The notes under the pieces: generated by a model
What the model was told of the DNA's origin: nothing
The model's database searches: none
What the model saw: only the letters and a program-made list of their open reading frames with translations
Part shown: piece after piece, positions 17,326-26,315 of the stretch
Layout: each line of letters opens with the position of its first letter
Position numbering within the stretch: position 1 is the first letter of the stretch
Assembly (NCBI RefSeq): GCF_003318235.1
Contig: NZ_QOCG01000006.1
Span: 1 to 64,000, forward strand
Length of the DNA: 64,000 nt
Direction: 5' to 3'
From: Loktanella sp. D2R18
Lineage (GTDB): Bacteria; Pseudomonadota; Alphaproteobacteria; Rhodobacterales; Rhodobacteraceae
Translations under genes and position numbers: made by a program

Positions 17326-18855
17326 TCAACCACGCATGCGTTTCACCTCATCAGCGATGACTTGAATGCCGTCGTGGATTGCAGCCCGCGGAAGAGCCGC
17401 AAATCCGATGCGGAAATTGCGCCGCCCCTGATCGGGGTCGCTGAAAAAAACAGCGCCCTCATCGATCAGCACACTGCGTGTTTTTAACCGCTGTGCGAGG
17501 ACCGTTGTGTCGACATCCGGCGGCCCCGTCAGCCAGAAACACGTCCCCCCCAAAGATGCCTGAATTTCGAACTCGGGCAGAAATTCCTTGATCGCGCCCA
17601 GCGTGATTTCCCAGCGCCCACGATACCGACGTTCCATTTTCCGCAAATGCACATCCAGCGCGCCTGTGGCGATGAAATTTGCCATGGCTTCCTGCATCAA
17701 TATCGGGGGATGACGCATCATATAACGACGTATAGCCTTGATTTCTTTGATGATATCCGGATGGGCGACCATGTATCCAATGCGCAGGCCCGGTGCGACG
17801 CTTTTGGACAGGCTGCCCACGTAAATCGCACGGCCAGAGGCCTCCATCGACTGGATCGGACGCCCGCGACCCTGCACGAAATTCATCTCCGCCTCGTAGT
17901 CATCTTCGCAGATTAGAAAGTCATCCTGCTCGGCGCGGGCGCACAGCTGACGCCGTCTGTCTTCGGGCATCGTTACTGTGGTGGGAAACTGGTGGCTGGG
18001 GGTCGTGTAGACCATCCCGACGCCCTTTGGTATTTTCGAAACAACCAACCCGTTCCGGTCAACCGGGACATTCACAACAGGGGCCCCCGCCACCGCGAAT
18101 GCGTTGCGTGCTTCGGGGTAACAGGGGTCTTCGACAGCCACGCTTCGGCCCGCATAGGCGGTCAGACAGCCCAACAAATAAATTGAGTGCTGCGCGCCGT
18201 TGGTGATTAAAATTTGATCATAGTCGGCAGAAATTCCGCGGTATCCGAACAGCCGTTGTTGCAATTGCTTCACCAACAGCACGCTGCCGGTTCCCGCAGA
18301 ATCGCGCGTCCAGCGTTCAATGTTGGATGTCGCCATTGCCACGCGCATACTTTCACGCCAACCAGCCACTGGAAAACGTTCCGGTTCGATTTGGTTGTAG
18401 ACGAATGGGTAGGTGTAAGACGTCCAGTCTACAGGATGATCGACTTTGCGCATCCCCGAGGGTCGTGGCTTTGACGCAAGCATTGTTTTCAGCGGGGACA
18501 GCGTTGCGGAGCGCTCTTTTTGCGCCAATGGGATCGTGTCCTGAAATTGTCCCAACGTATCGGCAACAAAGTAGCCGCTGCGATCCTTTGCGGTCACCAT
18601 CCCTAGATCCATCAAGCTGCAATAGGCGTCATAGACGGTATTGCGGGACACACCAAGATGTTCGGCCAGACTTCGGCAGGATGGCAAAGGCTCAGACTCT
18701 GAAAACAGATCCCTAGAGATGGCAGCGCTGACCAGCTCACACACTTGATCGCGCAATTTGGCCGATGAGTCGGCAGGGAGGCGCAAGAACTTGGCGTTTT
18801 CCATTTTTTCGATCTTTGGCGACATTCCAAAAGCGGACGCACTGGTTGAATCCAC
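17326..18855 (-). CDS. MocR/PdxR-family regulator (GntR HTH plus aminotransferase-like domain)
   Basis: A 509-residue chimeric regulator. The N-terminal winged helix (LPSCRSLAEHLGVSRNTVYDAY, about residues 55-85) is of GntR type. The large C-terminal domain is a fold-type I aminotransferase homologue retaining the PLP lysine (Lys351 in SLSKSVAPGLRIG). Such regulators use a PLP-amino-acid adduct as effector. The start is a GTG at 18855; ATG codons at 18825 and 18804 are alternatives. It lies just upstream of, and in the same orientation as, the aminotransferase/oxidase/importer operon, which it very likely controls. Confidence 0.88.
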   Translation of the reverse strand: MDSTSASAFGMSPKIEKMENAKFLRLPADSSAKLRDQVCELVSAAISRDLFSESEPLPSCRSLAEHLGVSRNTVYDAYCSLMDLGMVTAKDRSGYFVADTLGQFQDTIPLAQKERSATLSPLKTMLASKPRPSGMRKVDHPVDWTSYTYPFVYNQIEPERFPVAGWRESMRVAMATSNIERWTRDSAGTGSVLLVKQLQQRLFGYRGISADYDQILITNGAQHSIYLLGCLTAYAGRSVAVEDPCYPEARNAFAVAGAPVVNVPVDRNGLVVSKIPKGVGMVYTTPSHQFPTTVTMPEDRRRQLCARAEQDDFLICEDDYEAEMNFVQGRGRPIQSMEASGRAIYVGSLSKSVAPGLRIGYMVAHPDIIKEIKAIRRYMMRHPPILMQEAMANFIATGALDVHLRKMERRYRGRWEITLGAIKEFLPEFEIQASLGGTCFWLTGPPDVDTTVLAQRLKTRSVLIDEGAVFFSDPDQGRRNFRIGFAALPRAAIHDGIQVIADEVKRMRG

Positions 18856-19499
18856 ATATATATCTACCGAGTGGATGAACGCAGGTCTATCCCCGTGCGC
18901 GCGATCAACTTAGGTGTTGAGGATGTTGTTTTGAACGGCGTTTAGCGCCGCATGAGCGGACCTGTTCTCCTAGGCGAATGCATGCAGCAGGAATGTCTTT
19001 GAGGTATAGTTGGGCTCCTCACGGCCTGATGCATACACAGTGATGGCGTGCACAAGTGCTCCTTCATAGCGGCCACTCAATCCTGGTTGGCAGGCGACAA
19101 CTCGGACCGTATCTATTAAGTCCGGGCTGAACGCCGCGACAGTGCAGTTTGGATTCCATCCGTTTTTGTCCGTTTGAATGACCGGTTTAAAGAAATTCAA
19201 TACGCTGCCGAAGTCTCCATGCCGCGCGCGCGAGCAAATGCTGCGTCAGCAATAGCCGCGTCTGCATAAGACCGGTTTGCCCCGCGGGAAGCAGACGTTC
19301 TTTGTAAAATGTTGAAAGTTGCGTTCTTGCAAATAAAATGCCCTTTTCAATAAGCGATATAATGGTGATTTCGCGTTGAAATTGGCTACTAAACGAAGAA
19401 CATTTAGAAAGCGTCGTGCCATTCCGAAAAATGACACGCCACGCCAAATTGACCAGTCCTCTCAAGCGTAGCAAGCTAGATCTTGGAATTCAGAAGTAG
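18856..19499. other. 644-base region without a recognisable gene
   Basis: This stretch contains two short minus-strand frames (76 codons at 18970-19200; 95 codons at 19187-19474) that overlap slightly and resemble no family I know. They could be pieces of one decayed gene, since composition is AT-richer than the neighbours. No RNA gene or clear terminator was seen. Confidence 0.35.
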
Positions 19500-20459
19500 C
19501 TATTTCCCATATGTTCTTTCTGCAATATCAAACTGGGAGATCTCCGTTTCGATCATAGAAAGGAAGGCCAACTCGGCCTCGGAATAGCGTCGGGCGGGAT
19601 TGCTGATAAGGTAAATACTGACTTCCGGCAGATCCTCGTAGGGCGGGAGCTGGCGGATATGCCCCGCAGCAACGTCATGCCGAGCGACATGAATCGGCAA
19701 AGCGCCGATCCCCACATTAGCCATGATCAAGCGCCGTATTTCATTCAGACTGGAAGAGGCGCCACGCCAGTTGCGCGATAGGTTCAAACGGGACCGTAAG
19801 ATGGAAATGATCTCGAGCGGTCCACCTTCAGCCTCGGTTTGAAAGGCAACGAAAGGTTCGCCTTCTAGATCTTCTTCGGAAATGTTTTCGGCGTTGAATA
19901 AGCGGTGCCGTGCCCCGCAGAATAGACCGAAATACTCTTTATAGAGCACCATTGTTTTCAGCTTCTCGGGATTGCGCGATAGCAGGCAAATCCCGAAACT
20001 TGACTGATTTAGGGCGACCATCCTCTCAACCTCGTCACTTTCGTTAACAAAGAACGAATAGGTCACGCCCGGATGAGCAGTCGAGAAACGATTAAGAAAA
20101 TCATCAAAGTGCTCAGAGACCACTGAACTGGTGATTGCAACGGACAAATGCCCCCTTAGGTCGGTATTGTCTTCATTCAATATAGTCGGAAGCTGCGATA
20201 CTGCCCCGAAAATCGTGGCGCATTCAGCGTAAAGTACCTGACCTGCGCGTGTGACAGTGAATTCGTTTGGTTTGCGGATGACAAGTATCTTGCCGACAGC
20301 TTGTTCCAGACGTTGGAGGGCCGAAGAAATTGTTGGCTGTTTCAAACCAAGGAAAACTGCAGCTTTCGATATGCCGCGCTGTTCCACGACCACCATGAAA
20401 GTGCGAAGCAAGTTCCAGTCAAGGTTCCAAGGAAAACGGTTACGATGGGGTGAAGTCAT
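19500..20459 (-). CDS. LysR-family transcriptional regulator
   Basis: A 319-residue LysR protein. The N-terminal helix-turn-helix (about residues 18-75) includes GISKAAVFLGLKQPTISSALQRLEQAVG; the rest is a periplasmic-binding-protein-like effector domain. It is transcribed divergently from the amino-acid importer and catabolic operon starting at 20601, the classic LysR arrangement, so it probably activates that operon in response to a pathway compound. A palindrome overlaps its start codon, suggesting autoregulation. Confidence 0.9.
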   Translation of the reverse strand: MTSPHRNRFPWNLDWNLLRTFMVVVEQRGISKAAVFLGLKQPTISSALQRLEQAVGKILVIRKPNEFTVTRAGQVLYAECATIFGAVSQLPTILNEDNTDLRGHLSVAITSSVVSEHFDDFLNRFSTAHPGVTYSFFVNESDEVERMVALNQSSFGICLLSRNPEKLKTMVLYKEYFGLFCGARHRLFNAENISEEDLEGEPFVAFQTEAEGGPLEIISILRSRLNLSRNWRGASSSLNEIRRLIMANVGIGALPIHVARHDVAAGHIRQLPPYEDLPEVSIYLISNPARRYSEAELAFLSMIETEISQFDIAERTYGK

Positions 20460-20472
20460 AGATTGAATCTAT
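20458..20472. promoter_or_regulatory. Candidate LysR binding palindrome
   Basis: ATAGATT-G-AATCTAT is a perfect inverted repeat of seven bases with one central base. It overlaps the lysR start and sits in the 141-base divergent promoter region. AT-rich palindromes of this size are typical LysR recognition sites; no footprint evidence exists. Confidence 0.45.
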
Positions 20473-20600
20473 ATTGTTGATGTTGAATATCTATTTGCCC
20501 AATACCTCAGGACATGCAAGTCTTTTGTTCAGAGCGGGTACAATCCGCCGATTTCCCGCAGGTGAAATGCCTGTAACAAAAAACCAACATGGAGATAAAA

Positions 20601-21377
20601 ATGACATTACGCCGTACGCTCTTAAAGTCGGCCATTGTCGCGGCTGGCTTTGCTGTCGCCGGGCTGAATGCTGCTGCCGCAGATGAATTGGAAACCCTCA
20701 AAGAAAACGGCGTCATCCGCATTGCGATGTCGGGCGCCTACCCGCCCTTTAACTTCGTGAACGATCAGAACGAAGTTGTGGGCTTTGACCCAGCCGTTGG
20801 CGCCGAGATCGCCCGCCGCATGGGCATGGAAGCCGAGATCGTGACCACCGCTTGGGACGGGATCATTGGTGGCCTCTTGGCCAACAAATACGACGCGATC
20901 GTTGGTTCCATGACAATTACGGATGAACGCGACGAGGTCGTTGACTTTGTGGGCCCCTACTATTCGGATAAACGCGCCATTTTTACCAACCCCGGCTCTG
21001 GCATCAGCACCCTTGAAGATTTGGAAGGTAAGCGCGTAGGCTTGACCCTTGGTGAGACACATGAAGACTGGGCGCGCGAGCGGGGCTACGACATCAATAC
21101 CTACAAGGGCCTGCCTGAACTTTTGCTTGAGCTGGAAAACGGGCGTGTCGATGCCATCGTGAACGATTCCATCGCTGCGATTCTGGCGATGAGCGCAAAG
21201 GAACAGGAATTCGAGATGTTCGCGGATCCCACAACCGAGCCTTTTGGAGCAGGTATTGCGATTCGCGAAGGCAACCCTGAACTGGCCGCTGAAATGCAGG
21301 CGGCGTTGGATTCCATGATGGAAGACGGCACCTACCTGCAGCTTGCCGAAGAGTGGATTGGCGCGGACATCCGCTAA
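20601..21377 (+). CDS. Periplasmic amino-acid-binding protein, family 3
   Basis: A 258-residue solute-binding protein with a signal peptide (MTLRRTLLKSAIVAAGFAVA, cleavage near AAAADE). The mature start LKENGVIRIAMSGAYPPFNF and the later GFDPAVGAEIARRMG are typical of family 3 amino-acid-binding proteins. The ATG at 20601 is preferred because GGAG lies eight bases upstream; an in-frame ATG four codons earlier has none. First gene of the LysR-linked operon. The binding protein itself appears intact although one of its permeases is frameshifted. Confidence 0.88.
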   Translation: MTLRRTLLKSAIVAAGFAVAGLNAAAADELETLKENGVIRIAMSGAYPPFNFVNDQNEVVGFDPAVGAEIARRMGMEAEIVTTAWDGIIGGLLANKYDAIVGSMTITDERDEVVDFVGPYYSDKRAIFTNPGSGISTLEDLEGKRVGLTLGETHEDWARERGYDINTYKGLPELLLELENGRVDAIVNDSIAAILAMSAKEQEFEMFADPTTEPFGAGIAIREGNPELAAEMQAALDSMMEDGTYLQLAEEWIGADIR

Positions 21378-21384
21378 GCACAAA

Positions 21385-21416
21385 GTTCCCCCCGTCATCG
21401 TTCATGGCGGGGGAAA
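21385..21416 (+). terminator. Hairpin after the binding-protein gene
   Basis: GTTCCCCCCGTCAT and ATGGCGGGGGAAAC form a long imperfect stem eight bases after the binding-protein stop and about 100 bases before the permease. Hairpins here commonly cut read-through so that the binding protein is made in excess of the membrane parts. Confidence 0.5.
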
Positions 21417-21520
21417 CTATCCTTGAAGAGGTCCACTTGGAGGCCTCTGACAATTAAAGAGGCTGCCTACCGGCTTAGGTGATGCGCTCGTTCTTGCGAG
21501 ATCAACAATAGAGGCGTGAA

Positions 21521-22167
21521 ATGGACATCGAACTGATGCTCAGGGTCTATCCGTTCTTTCTCGAAGCAGCTTGGGTCACCATCTTGCTTTCGATTCTCAC
21601 GGCGATTCTTGGCCTGATCTGCGGGGCGCTGGGGGCGGCAGCGCGATTGTCGCGCTTTGCACTCGTACGCTTTCTAGGGGCAGCCTATGTAAGCGTGTTT
21701 CGCGGCACCCCGGCGCTGTTCAACTGTTTATTCTCTACTTCGGTGGCCCTCAAATCGGCATTCAGCTGGACGCGTTCGAGGCAGGAGTCATTGGGCTGGG
21801 GATCAACGCCGGAGCCTACATGACCGAAACGATCCGCGGTGCAATCATCTCGATCGACAAAGGCCAGCGTGAAGCCGCCCGGACTTTGGGCCTGAGCCAG
21901 TGGCAGGCGATGTACAAAATAACCTTGCCTCAGGCCGCTCGCCTGATGGTGCGCCCACTTGGCGTCAACCTGAATATGCTGATCAAGGCGACCGCACTCG
22001 TTGCTGCGATTTCGGTCATTGAACTGACTTACACCGCGCAGCGCTACATCGGATCAACCTACAAGCCGTTCGAAATGTTCCTGTTGGCAGGGATTCTTTA
22101 CATGATCATCATCTATGTGACCGGCCGGGGCGTTGCCTGGCTGGACCGCAAAGTGCAGATCAACTGA
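21521..22167 (+). pseudogene. Amino-acid ABC transporter permease, frameshifted
   Basis: Two overlapping frames together make one HisM/GlnP-type permease. The first (from 21521) runs through MDIELMLRVYPFFLEAAWVT to VFRGTPAL and then loses homology. The second resumes at VQLFILYFGGPQIGIQLDAF and continues through DKGQREAARTLGLSQWQ to the normal C-terminus at 22167. One G appears lost near 21718-21719, where family members read PALVQLF. The intact product would be about 215 residues. As written it yields a 100-residue truncated protein, so this importer should be inactive unless the shift is a sequencing error. Confidence 0.85.
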
Positions 22168-22185
22168 CCTGGAAGGACAAAGAAG

Positions 22186-22842
22186 ATGGGTCTCGATTTT
22201 TCGGTTGTTCCACAATACCTCGATATCATCCTGCTGGGCTGTGCCTGGACGATCGGCATTACGCTCGCCGCTGCTGTGCTAAGCTTTTTCGGGAGGATCA
22301 TATTTGCGGTAATCGCACTTTATACACCTTGGGTCATTCGGCAGCCGTTTCGCCTGATTGCTTGGGTCTTCATGGGCACACCGCTGCTCTTGCAATTGTT
22401 CCTTATCTATTTCGGTCTTGTACAGATTGGGATCGACCTACCGGCTTTCTTAGCGGGCATCATCGGGTTGGGACTGCATTTCGCAGTCTATAACTCGGAA
22501 CTGATCCAGACTGCGATTCTATCCGTGGACAAGGGCCAGATGGAAGCTGCTCGCACTGTAGGGCTTAGCCGCGGTCAGGCCCTACGCAAGGTGGTTATTC
22601 CACAGGCAGTGCGCAGCGTTATCCCGCCAATTGGCAACAACATGATCGCGCTTCTTAAGGATAGCGCACTCGTCTCTGTCATCGGGGTGAGCGAACTAAC
22701 TCTATCAGCGCAGCGGGTGATTGGCCGAACCTATCGTCCATTTGAGTTTTATCTCATGGCTGCCGCTTTTTACTATGTCATCAACCTCGGTATGGAATGG
22801 GTGCTCAGGAAAATTGAACGCCGCATCTCTTTATCGCGCTGA
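22186..22842 (+). CDS. Amino-acid ABC transporter permease
   Basis: A 218-residue His/Glu/Gln-type permease, intact. It has hydrophobic spans, [16 protein letters not shown], the [27 protein letters not shown] docking loop and the C-terminal [13 protein letters not shown]. It lies 18 bases after the frameshifted permease, with an AAGGA site. It would pair with that broken partner; alone it is unlikely to form a working channel. Confidence 0.88.
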   Translation: MGLDFSVVPQYLDIILLGCAWTIGITLAAAVLSFFGRIIFAVIALYTPWVIRQPFRLIAWVFMGTPLLLQLFLIYFGLVQIGIDLPAFLAGIIGLGLHFAVYNSELIQTAILSVDKGQMEAARTVGLSRGQALRKVVIPQAVRSVIPPIGNNMIALLKDSALVSVIGVSELTLSAQRVIGRTYRPFEFYLMAAAFYYVINLGMEWVLRKIERRISLSR

Positions 22843-22858
22843 TCTCAAGGGGCCACAT

Positions 22859-23629
22859 ATGACCGATCAGAAAGACTTCGTCCAAATTCGCCACGCTCAA
22901 AAAGCCTTTGGGAAGCTCGAGGTTCTCAAGGATATCAGCCTGAACGTCGAGCGCGGGCAGATCGTTGCGATCATCGGTCCATCAGGATCTGGGAAATCAA
23001 CTTTACTGCGTGCCATCAACGATCTTGATCCTCTGACAGGGGGCGAAATCCTTCTAGATGGAGTGCAGGTGAACAAAACGCTGCCACACCGGCAATATGA
23101 AAAGCATATCAATGAAATGCGCCAGCAGATCGGTATGGTGTTCCAGCATTTCAACCTTTTTCCACATTTGACCGCACGCGAAAATGTCACCATGGCACCG
23201 AAGATGCTCAAGGGATTGTCCACAGAGGAAGCCGACGCACTCGCAGAAGAACAGCTTGATAAAGTGGGAATGCTTGAGCGTATAGATTACTATCCATCTC
23301 AGTTGTCTGGCGGTCAAAAACAGCGCGTTGCGATCGCGCGTGCTTTTGCAATGAGGCCTAAGCTAATGCTCTTTGATGAGGCAACATCAGCGCTTGATCC
23401 CGAATTGGTGGACGAAGTGAACCAGGTCATGAAGACGCTGGCCGAAGAACACATGACCATGATCATCGTTACCCATGAAATGGACTTTGCCGCTGCGGTC
23501 TGTGATCGGGTGCTGTTCATGGATCAAGGCGTTGTTGTTGAAGAAGGTCCGCCCGAGGTGGTGTTCAGGAACCCGACTCAGGAAAGAACCCGTGAATTCC
23601 TACGCAAGCATTTGGCAGGCGCGAAATGA
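22859..23629 (+). CDS. Amino-acid ABC transporter ATP-binding protein
   Basis: A 256-residue GlnQ-type ATPase. Walker A (GPSGSGKST), [14 protein letters not shown] signature ([15 protein letters not shown]), Walker B ([14 protein letters not shown]) and switch His (VTHEMDFA) are all present. The start at 22859, with AAGGGG upstream, is chosen over an ATG inside the previous permease. Its stop overlaps the start of the aminotransferase gene (ATGA), tying uptake to catabolism. Confidence 0.92.
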   Translation: MTDQKDFVQIRHAQKAFGKLEVLKDISLNVERGQIVAIIGPSGSGKSTLLRAINDLDPLTGGEILLDGVQVNKTLPHRQYEKHINEMRQQIGMVFQHFNLFPHLTARENVTMAPKMLKGLSTEEADALAEEQLDKVGMLERIDYYPSQLSGGQKQRVAIARAFAMRPKLMLFDEATSALDPELVDEVNQVMKTLAEEHMTMIIVTHEMDFAAAVCDRVLFMDQGVVVEEGPPEVVFRNPTQERTREFLRKHLAGAK

Positions 23630-24978
23630 CCGACGAAACCTCTTATCTCTTTTATCAGTCGCGCAACCCACGCCCGTTTCTTGATCACGGCGAGGGCATC
23701 TACCTGTTCGATGAAGATGGCAAACGGTATATCGACGGTTCATCCGGGGCGATGGTATCCAATATCGGCCATTCCAATCCGCGTGTTCTGGCTAAGATGA
23801 AGGCCCAAATGGACAAGGCCACGTTCGGCTACCGTCTGCATTTCCGCACACACCCGTCCGAAGATCTGGCCGCCAAGACCGTGGCCATGACGCCTGACCG
23901 ATTGGATCGCGTGTTCTTTGTCTCGGGCGGGTCCGAAGCGGTGGAAAGTGCTGTAAAGCTGGCGCGGCAGTACGCGCTGACACAGGGGCAGTCGGAACGC
24001 TACCGGGTCATCTCCCGTTTCCCATCTTATCATGGCTGCACATTCGGCGCGCTGGAGTTGACGGGCTATGCCCCTTTGCGTGATCCTTTCGCGCCCATGA
24101 TGCAGGACATGCCAAAGATCGCGGCACCCGCGACCTATCTGGATCGGGACAACCTGACCGAGGAAGAGCGCGGCCTGAAATATGCCGAGCTTCTGCGCGA
24201 CAAGATCGAGGAATTGGGATCAGAGACTGTTCTGGCCTTCCTAATGGAGCCTGTCGGGGGTGCCTCGACCGGAGCACTTGTGGCGCCCGACAGCTATTAT
24301 GGCCGCGTGCGTGAAATCTGTGATGAATACGGCGTGCTGCTGATTTACGATGAGATCATGACCGGCGCGGGTCGGACAGGCAAGTTCCTAGCGGCGGAAC
24401 ACTGGGGCATCACCCCTGATATCGTGGCCATGTCCAAGGGCTTTGGTGCGGGCTACGCGCCACTCGGTGCAATTATTGCGGGCGCCCGTTTGGTCGAGCC
24501 GGTTCTAGATGCAGGCGGATTCCTGCATGGGTTCACCTATGCGGGCAATCCTTTGGCCTGTGCGGCCGGGCTAGCTGTACTGGAAGAGATGGAAGACCAG
24601 GGATTGATCGAAAACGCAGCGCGCATGGGCGAAGTGCTCATGGATGAATTGCGCGCATTGATGGATCGTTACCCCTTCATCGGTGATGTGCGCGGCAAAG
24701 GGCTTTTGACGGCGTTCGAGTTTGTCGCGGACCGTCACACCATGGCACCGCTTGATCCAAAGCTGAACGCCTACGAGCGACTTGTCGAACTGGCCTATTC
24801 ACGTGGCCTGATTATCTATTCGCGGCGCACAAGGGGCGGAAAAGAAGGGGACCATTTCCTTGTTGCCCCCCCACTAATCATCACTGAAGAGCAGATCCAA
24901 GAAATGATGGTAATCCTGCGTGACGCCTTGGATGCGTTTGCAGATGAAGTTGGTTTGTCAGTGGAGACGGCGGCATGA
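23626..24978 (+). CDS. Class III aminotransferase
   Basis: A 450-residue PLP aminotransferase with [14 protein letters not shown] (phosphate binding, about 101-114), YHGCTFGAL, Asp242 in [11 protein letters not shown] and aldimine Lys271 in MSKGFGAGY. It is coupled by ATGA overlaps to the importer ATPase and the CoA-transferase A gene. Being followed by a 3-oxoacid-type CoA-transferase and a thiolase, it could convert a beta-amino acid into the matching 3-oxo acid; omega-amino acids are the other common substrate class. This is inferred from gene order. Confidence 0.87.
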   Translation: MTDETSYLFYQSRNPRPFLDHGEGIYLFDEDGKRYIDGSSGAMVSNIGHSNPRVLAKMKAQMDKATFGYRLHFRTHPSEDLAAKTVAMTPDRLDRVFFVSGGSEAVESAVKLARQYALTQGQSERYRVISRFPSYHGCTFGALELTGYAPLRDPFAPMMQDMPKIAAPATYLDRDNLTEEERGLKYAELLRDKIEELGSETVLAFLMEPVGGASTGALVAPDSYYGRVREICDEYGVLLIYDEIMTGAGRTGKFLAAEHWGITPDIVAMSKGFGAGYAPLGAIIAGARLVEPVLDAGGFLHGFTYAGNPLACAAGLAVLEEMEDQGLIENAARMGEVLMDELRALMDRYPFIGDVRGKGLLTAFEFVADRHTMAPLDPKLNAYERLVELAYSRGLIIYSRRTRGGKEGDHFLVAPPLIITEEQIQEMMVILRDALDAFADEVGLSVETAA

Positions 24979-25667
24979 AGCTTCCTGATAAGCGATGCGC
25001 CATCCCGGACGCGGTTGCCAAGATCAAAGACGGCGACACAGTCATGGTCGGTGGCTTCGGCGTACCGGGCACGCCCATGACGCTGATCCATGCTTTGGTC
25101 GCACACGGTGCCCGGAACCTGACCCTGATCAAGAACGATGCGAATGAGCCGGGCATGGGCATTGATCACCTTTTGCAAAGCGGGCAGGCCACGCGCTTGA
25201 TCACCACACACCTTGGTTTGAACGGCACCGCGATTGCCTTGATGAATACCGGTAAGCTGGCAGTGGAATTCAATGCGCAAGGAATTCTAGCTGAACGCAT
25301 CCGAGCCGGTGGCGCAGGCATCGGCGCTATTCTCAGCGATATCGGGATCGGGACAGAATTGGCCAACGGCAAACAGGTCGTCGAAATGGAAGGCGAAGAC
25401 TATGTGGTAGAGCCTGCCCTGCGCGCCGATGTCGCCCTGATCCATGCTGATCGCGCCGACAGTTTTGGCAATCTGGCCTATGTCGCGACTGCTCGGAACT
25501 TTAACCCACTGATGGCAATGGCCGCCAAATGCGTCATCGCCGAAGCCGAGACTGTCCTGCCACTGGGTGAGCTTCGGGCGGACGATGTTCACACGCCCGG
25601 CGTATTTGTCGACCACGTCACAGCACTCGGCGAACTATCAAAGGAATACGTTGTTGTCCGACGTTAG
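24975..25667 (+). CDS. 3-oxoacid CoA-transferase family, subunit A
   Basis: A 230-residue CoA-transferase family I alpha subunit. The N-terminal CoA-binding glycine-rich stretch VMVGGFGVPGTP (about residues 24-35) and the GGAGIGAILSDIGIG segment are typical of AtoD/PcaI/ScoA-type subunits. It is flanked by the beta-subunit gene, which begins within it, and by the aminotransferase. Together the pair would move CoA from succinyl-CoA or acetyl-CoA to an organic acid, most likely a 3-oxo acid given the downstream thiolase. Confidence 0.87.
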   Translation: MKLPDKRCAIPDAVAKIKDGDTVMVGGFGVPGTPMTLIHALVAHGARNLTLIKNDANEPGMGIDHLLQSGQATRLITTHLGLNGTAIALMNTGKLAVEFNAQGILAERIRAGGAGIGAILSDIGIGTELANGKQVVEMEGEDYVVEPALRADVALIHADRADSFGNLAYVATARNFNPLMAMAAKCVIAEAETVLPLGELRADDVHTPGVFVDHVTALGELSKEYVVVRR

Positions 25668-26307
25668 AGAACGCATGGTGGCCCGCGCCGCGCGGGAAAT
25701 CACATCGGGCATGGTGGTCAATCTCGGGATTGGTCTGCCGACGAAGGTGGTCAATCATCTGCCAGCTGATTTCCCCGTGTGCTTGCATACCGAAAATGGC
25801 CTGACTGGTATCGGCCCGACCCTCTCCCCGGAGAAAGCGGATCGAAACTTGATCGATGCGGGTGGCGCCTATGTCTCCACAGTTCCGGGGTCGGCCTTTT
25901 TTGATAGTGCCACCAGCTTTGCCATCGTCCGGTCCGGTCGCCTAGATCTGACGATGCTGGGCGCGTTCGAGGTCAGCGCTGCGGGCGATCTAGCCAATTG
26001 GAAGATCCCCGGCAAATTCAGTCCCGGCGTCGGCGGCGGAATCGAGCTTGCGCAAAAAGCGCGGCGGGTTGTGGTTTTGACCACCCATACCGACCGCGCA
26101 GGAAACCCTAAGCTGAGGCAGACCTCTTCACTGCCGCTGACGGCCCGCGCTTGTGTTTCGCGGATTTTTACCGACATGGCGGTGATCGACGTTAGCGCAG
26201 ATGGTTTTGTCCTTGTTGAAACCGCAGACGGTATCAGCACCGCCGACGTGGTCGCGGCAACTGATGCGCCCTTGATCGTGCCTGATACGTGCCTGCCAAT
26301 ATTCTGA
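25654..26307 (+). CDS. 3-oxoacid CoA-transferase family, subunit B
   Basis: The beta subunit, 217 residues from a TTG at 25654. TTG is preferred because AAGGAA precedes it and it gives the family's usual N-terminus (SDVRERMVARAAREI); the next ATG is at 25675. The catalytic glutamate is in the conserved TENGLTG segment, which in this family forms the covalent glutamyl-CoA thioester; VNLGIGLPTKV and GGGIELAQKARRVVV are also characteristic. It overlaps subunit A by 14 bases. Confidence 0.85.
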   Translation: MSDVRERMVARAAREITSGMVVNLGIGLPTKVVNHLPADFPVCLHTENGLTGIGPTLSPEKADRNLIDAGGAYVSTVPGSAFFDSATSFAIVRSGRLDLTMLGAFEVSAAGDLANWKIPGKFSPGVGGGIELAQKARRVVVLTTHTDRAGNPKLRQTSSLPLTARACVSRIFTDMAVIDVSADGFVLVETADGISTADVVAATDAPLIVPDTCLPIF

Positions 26308-26315
26308 GAAGTCCA

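Noticed and set aside
18970-19474. Two short minus-strand frames considered as small genes
   Set aside because: They overlap each other, lack good ribosome sites and resemble nothing known; kept only as an unexplained region.
20622-21398. 258-codon minus-strand frame over the amino-acid-binding protein
   Set aside because: Antisense shadow of a protein with a clear signal peptide and family 3 motifs.
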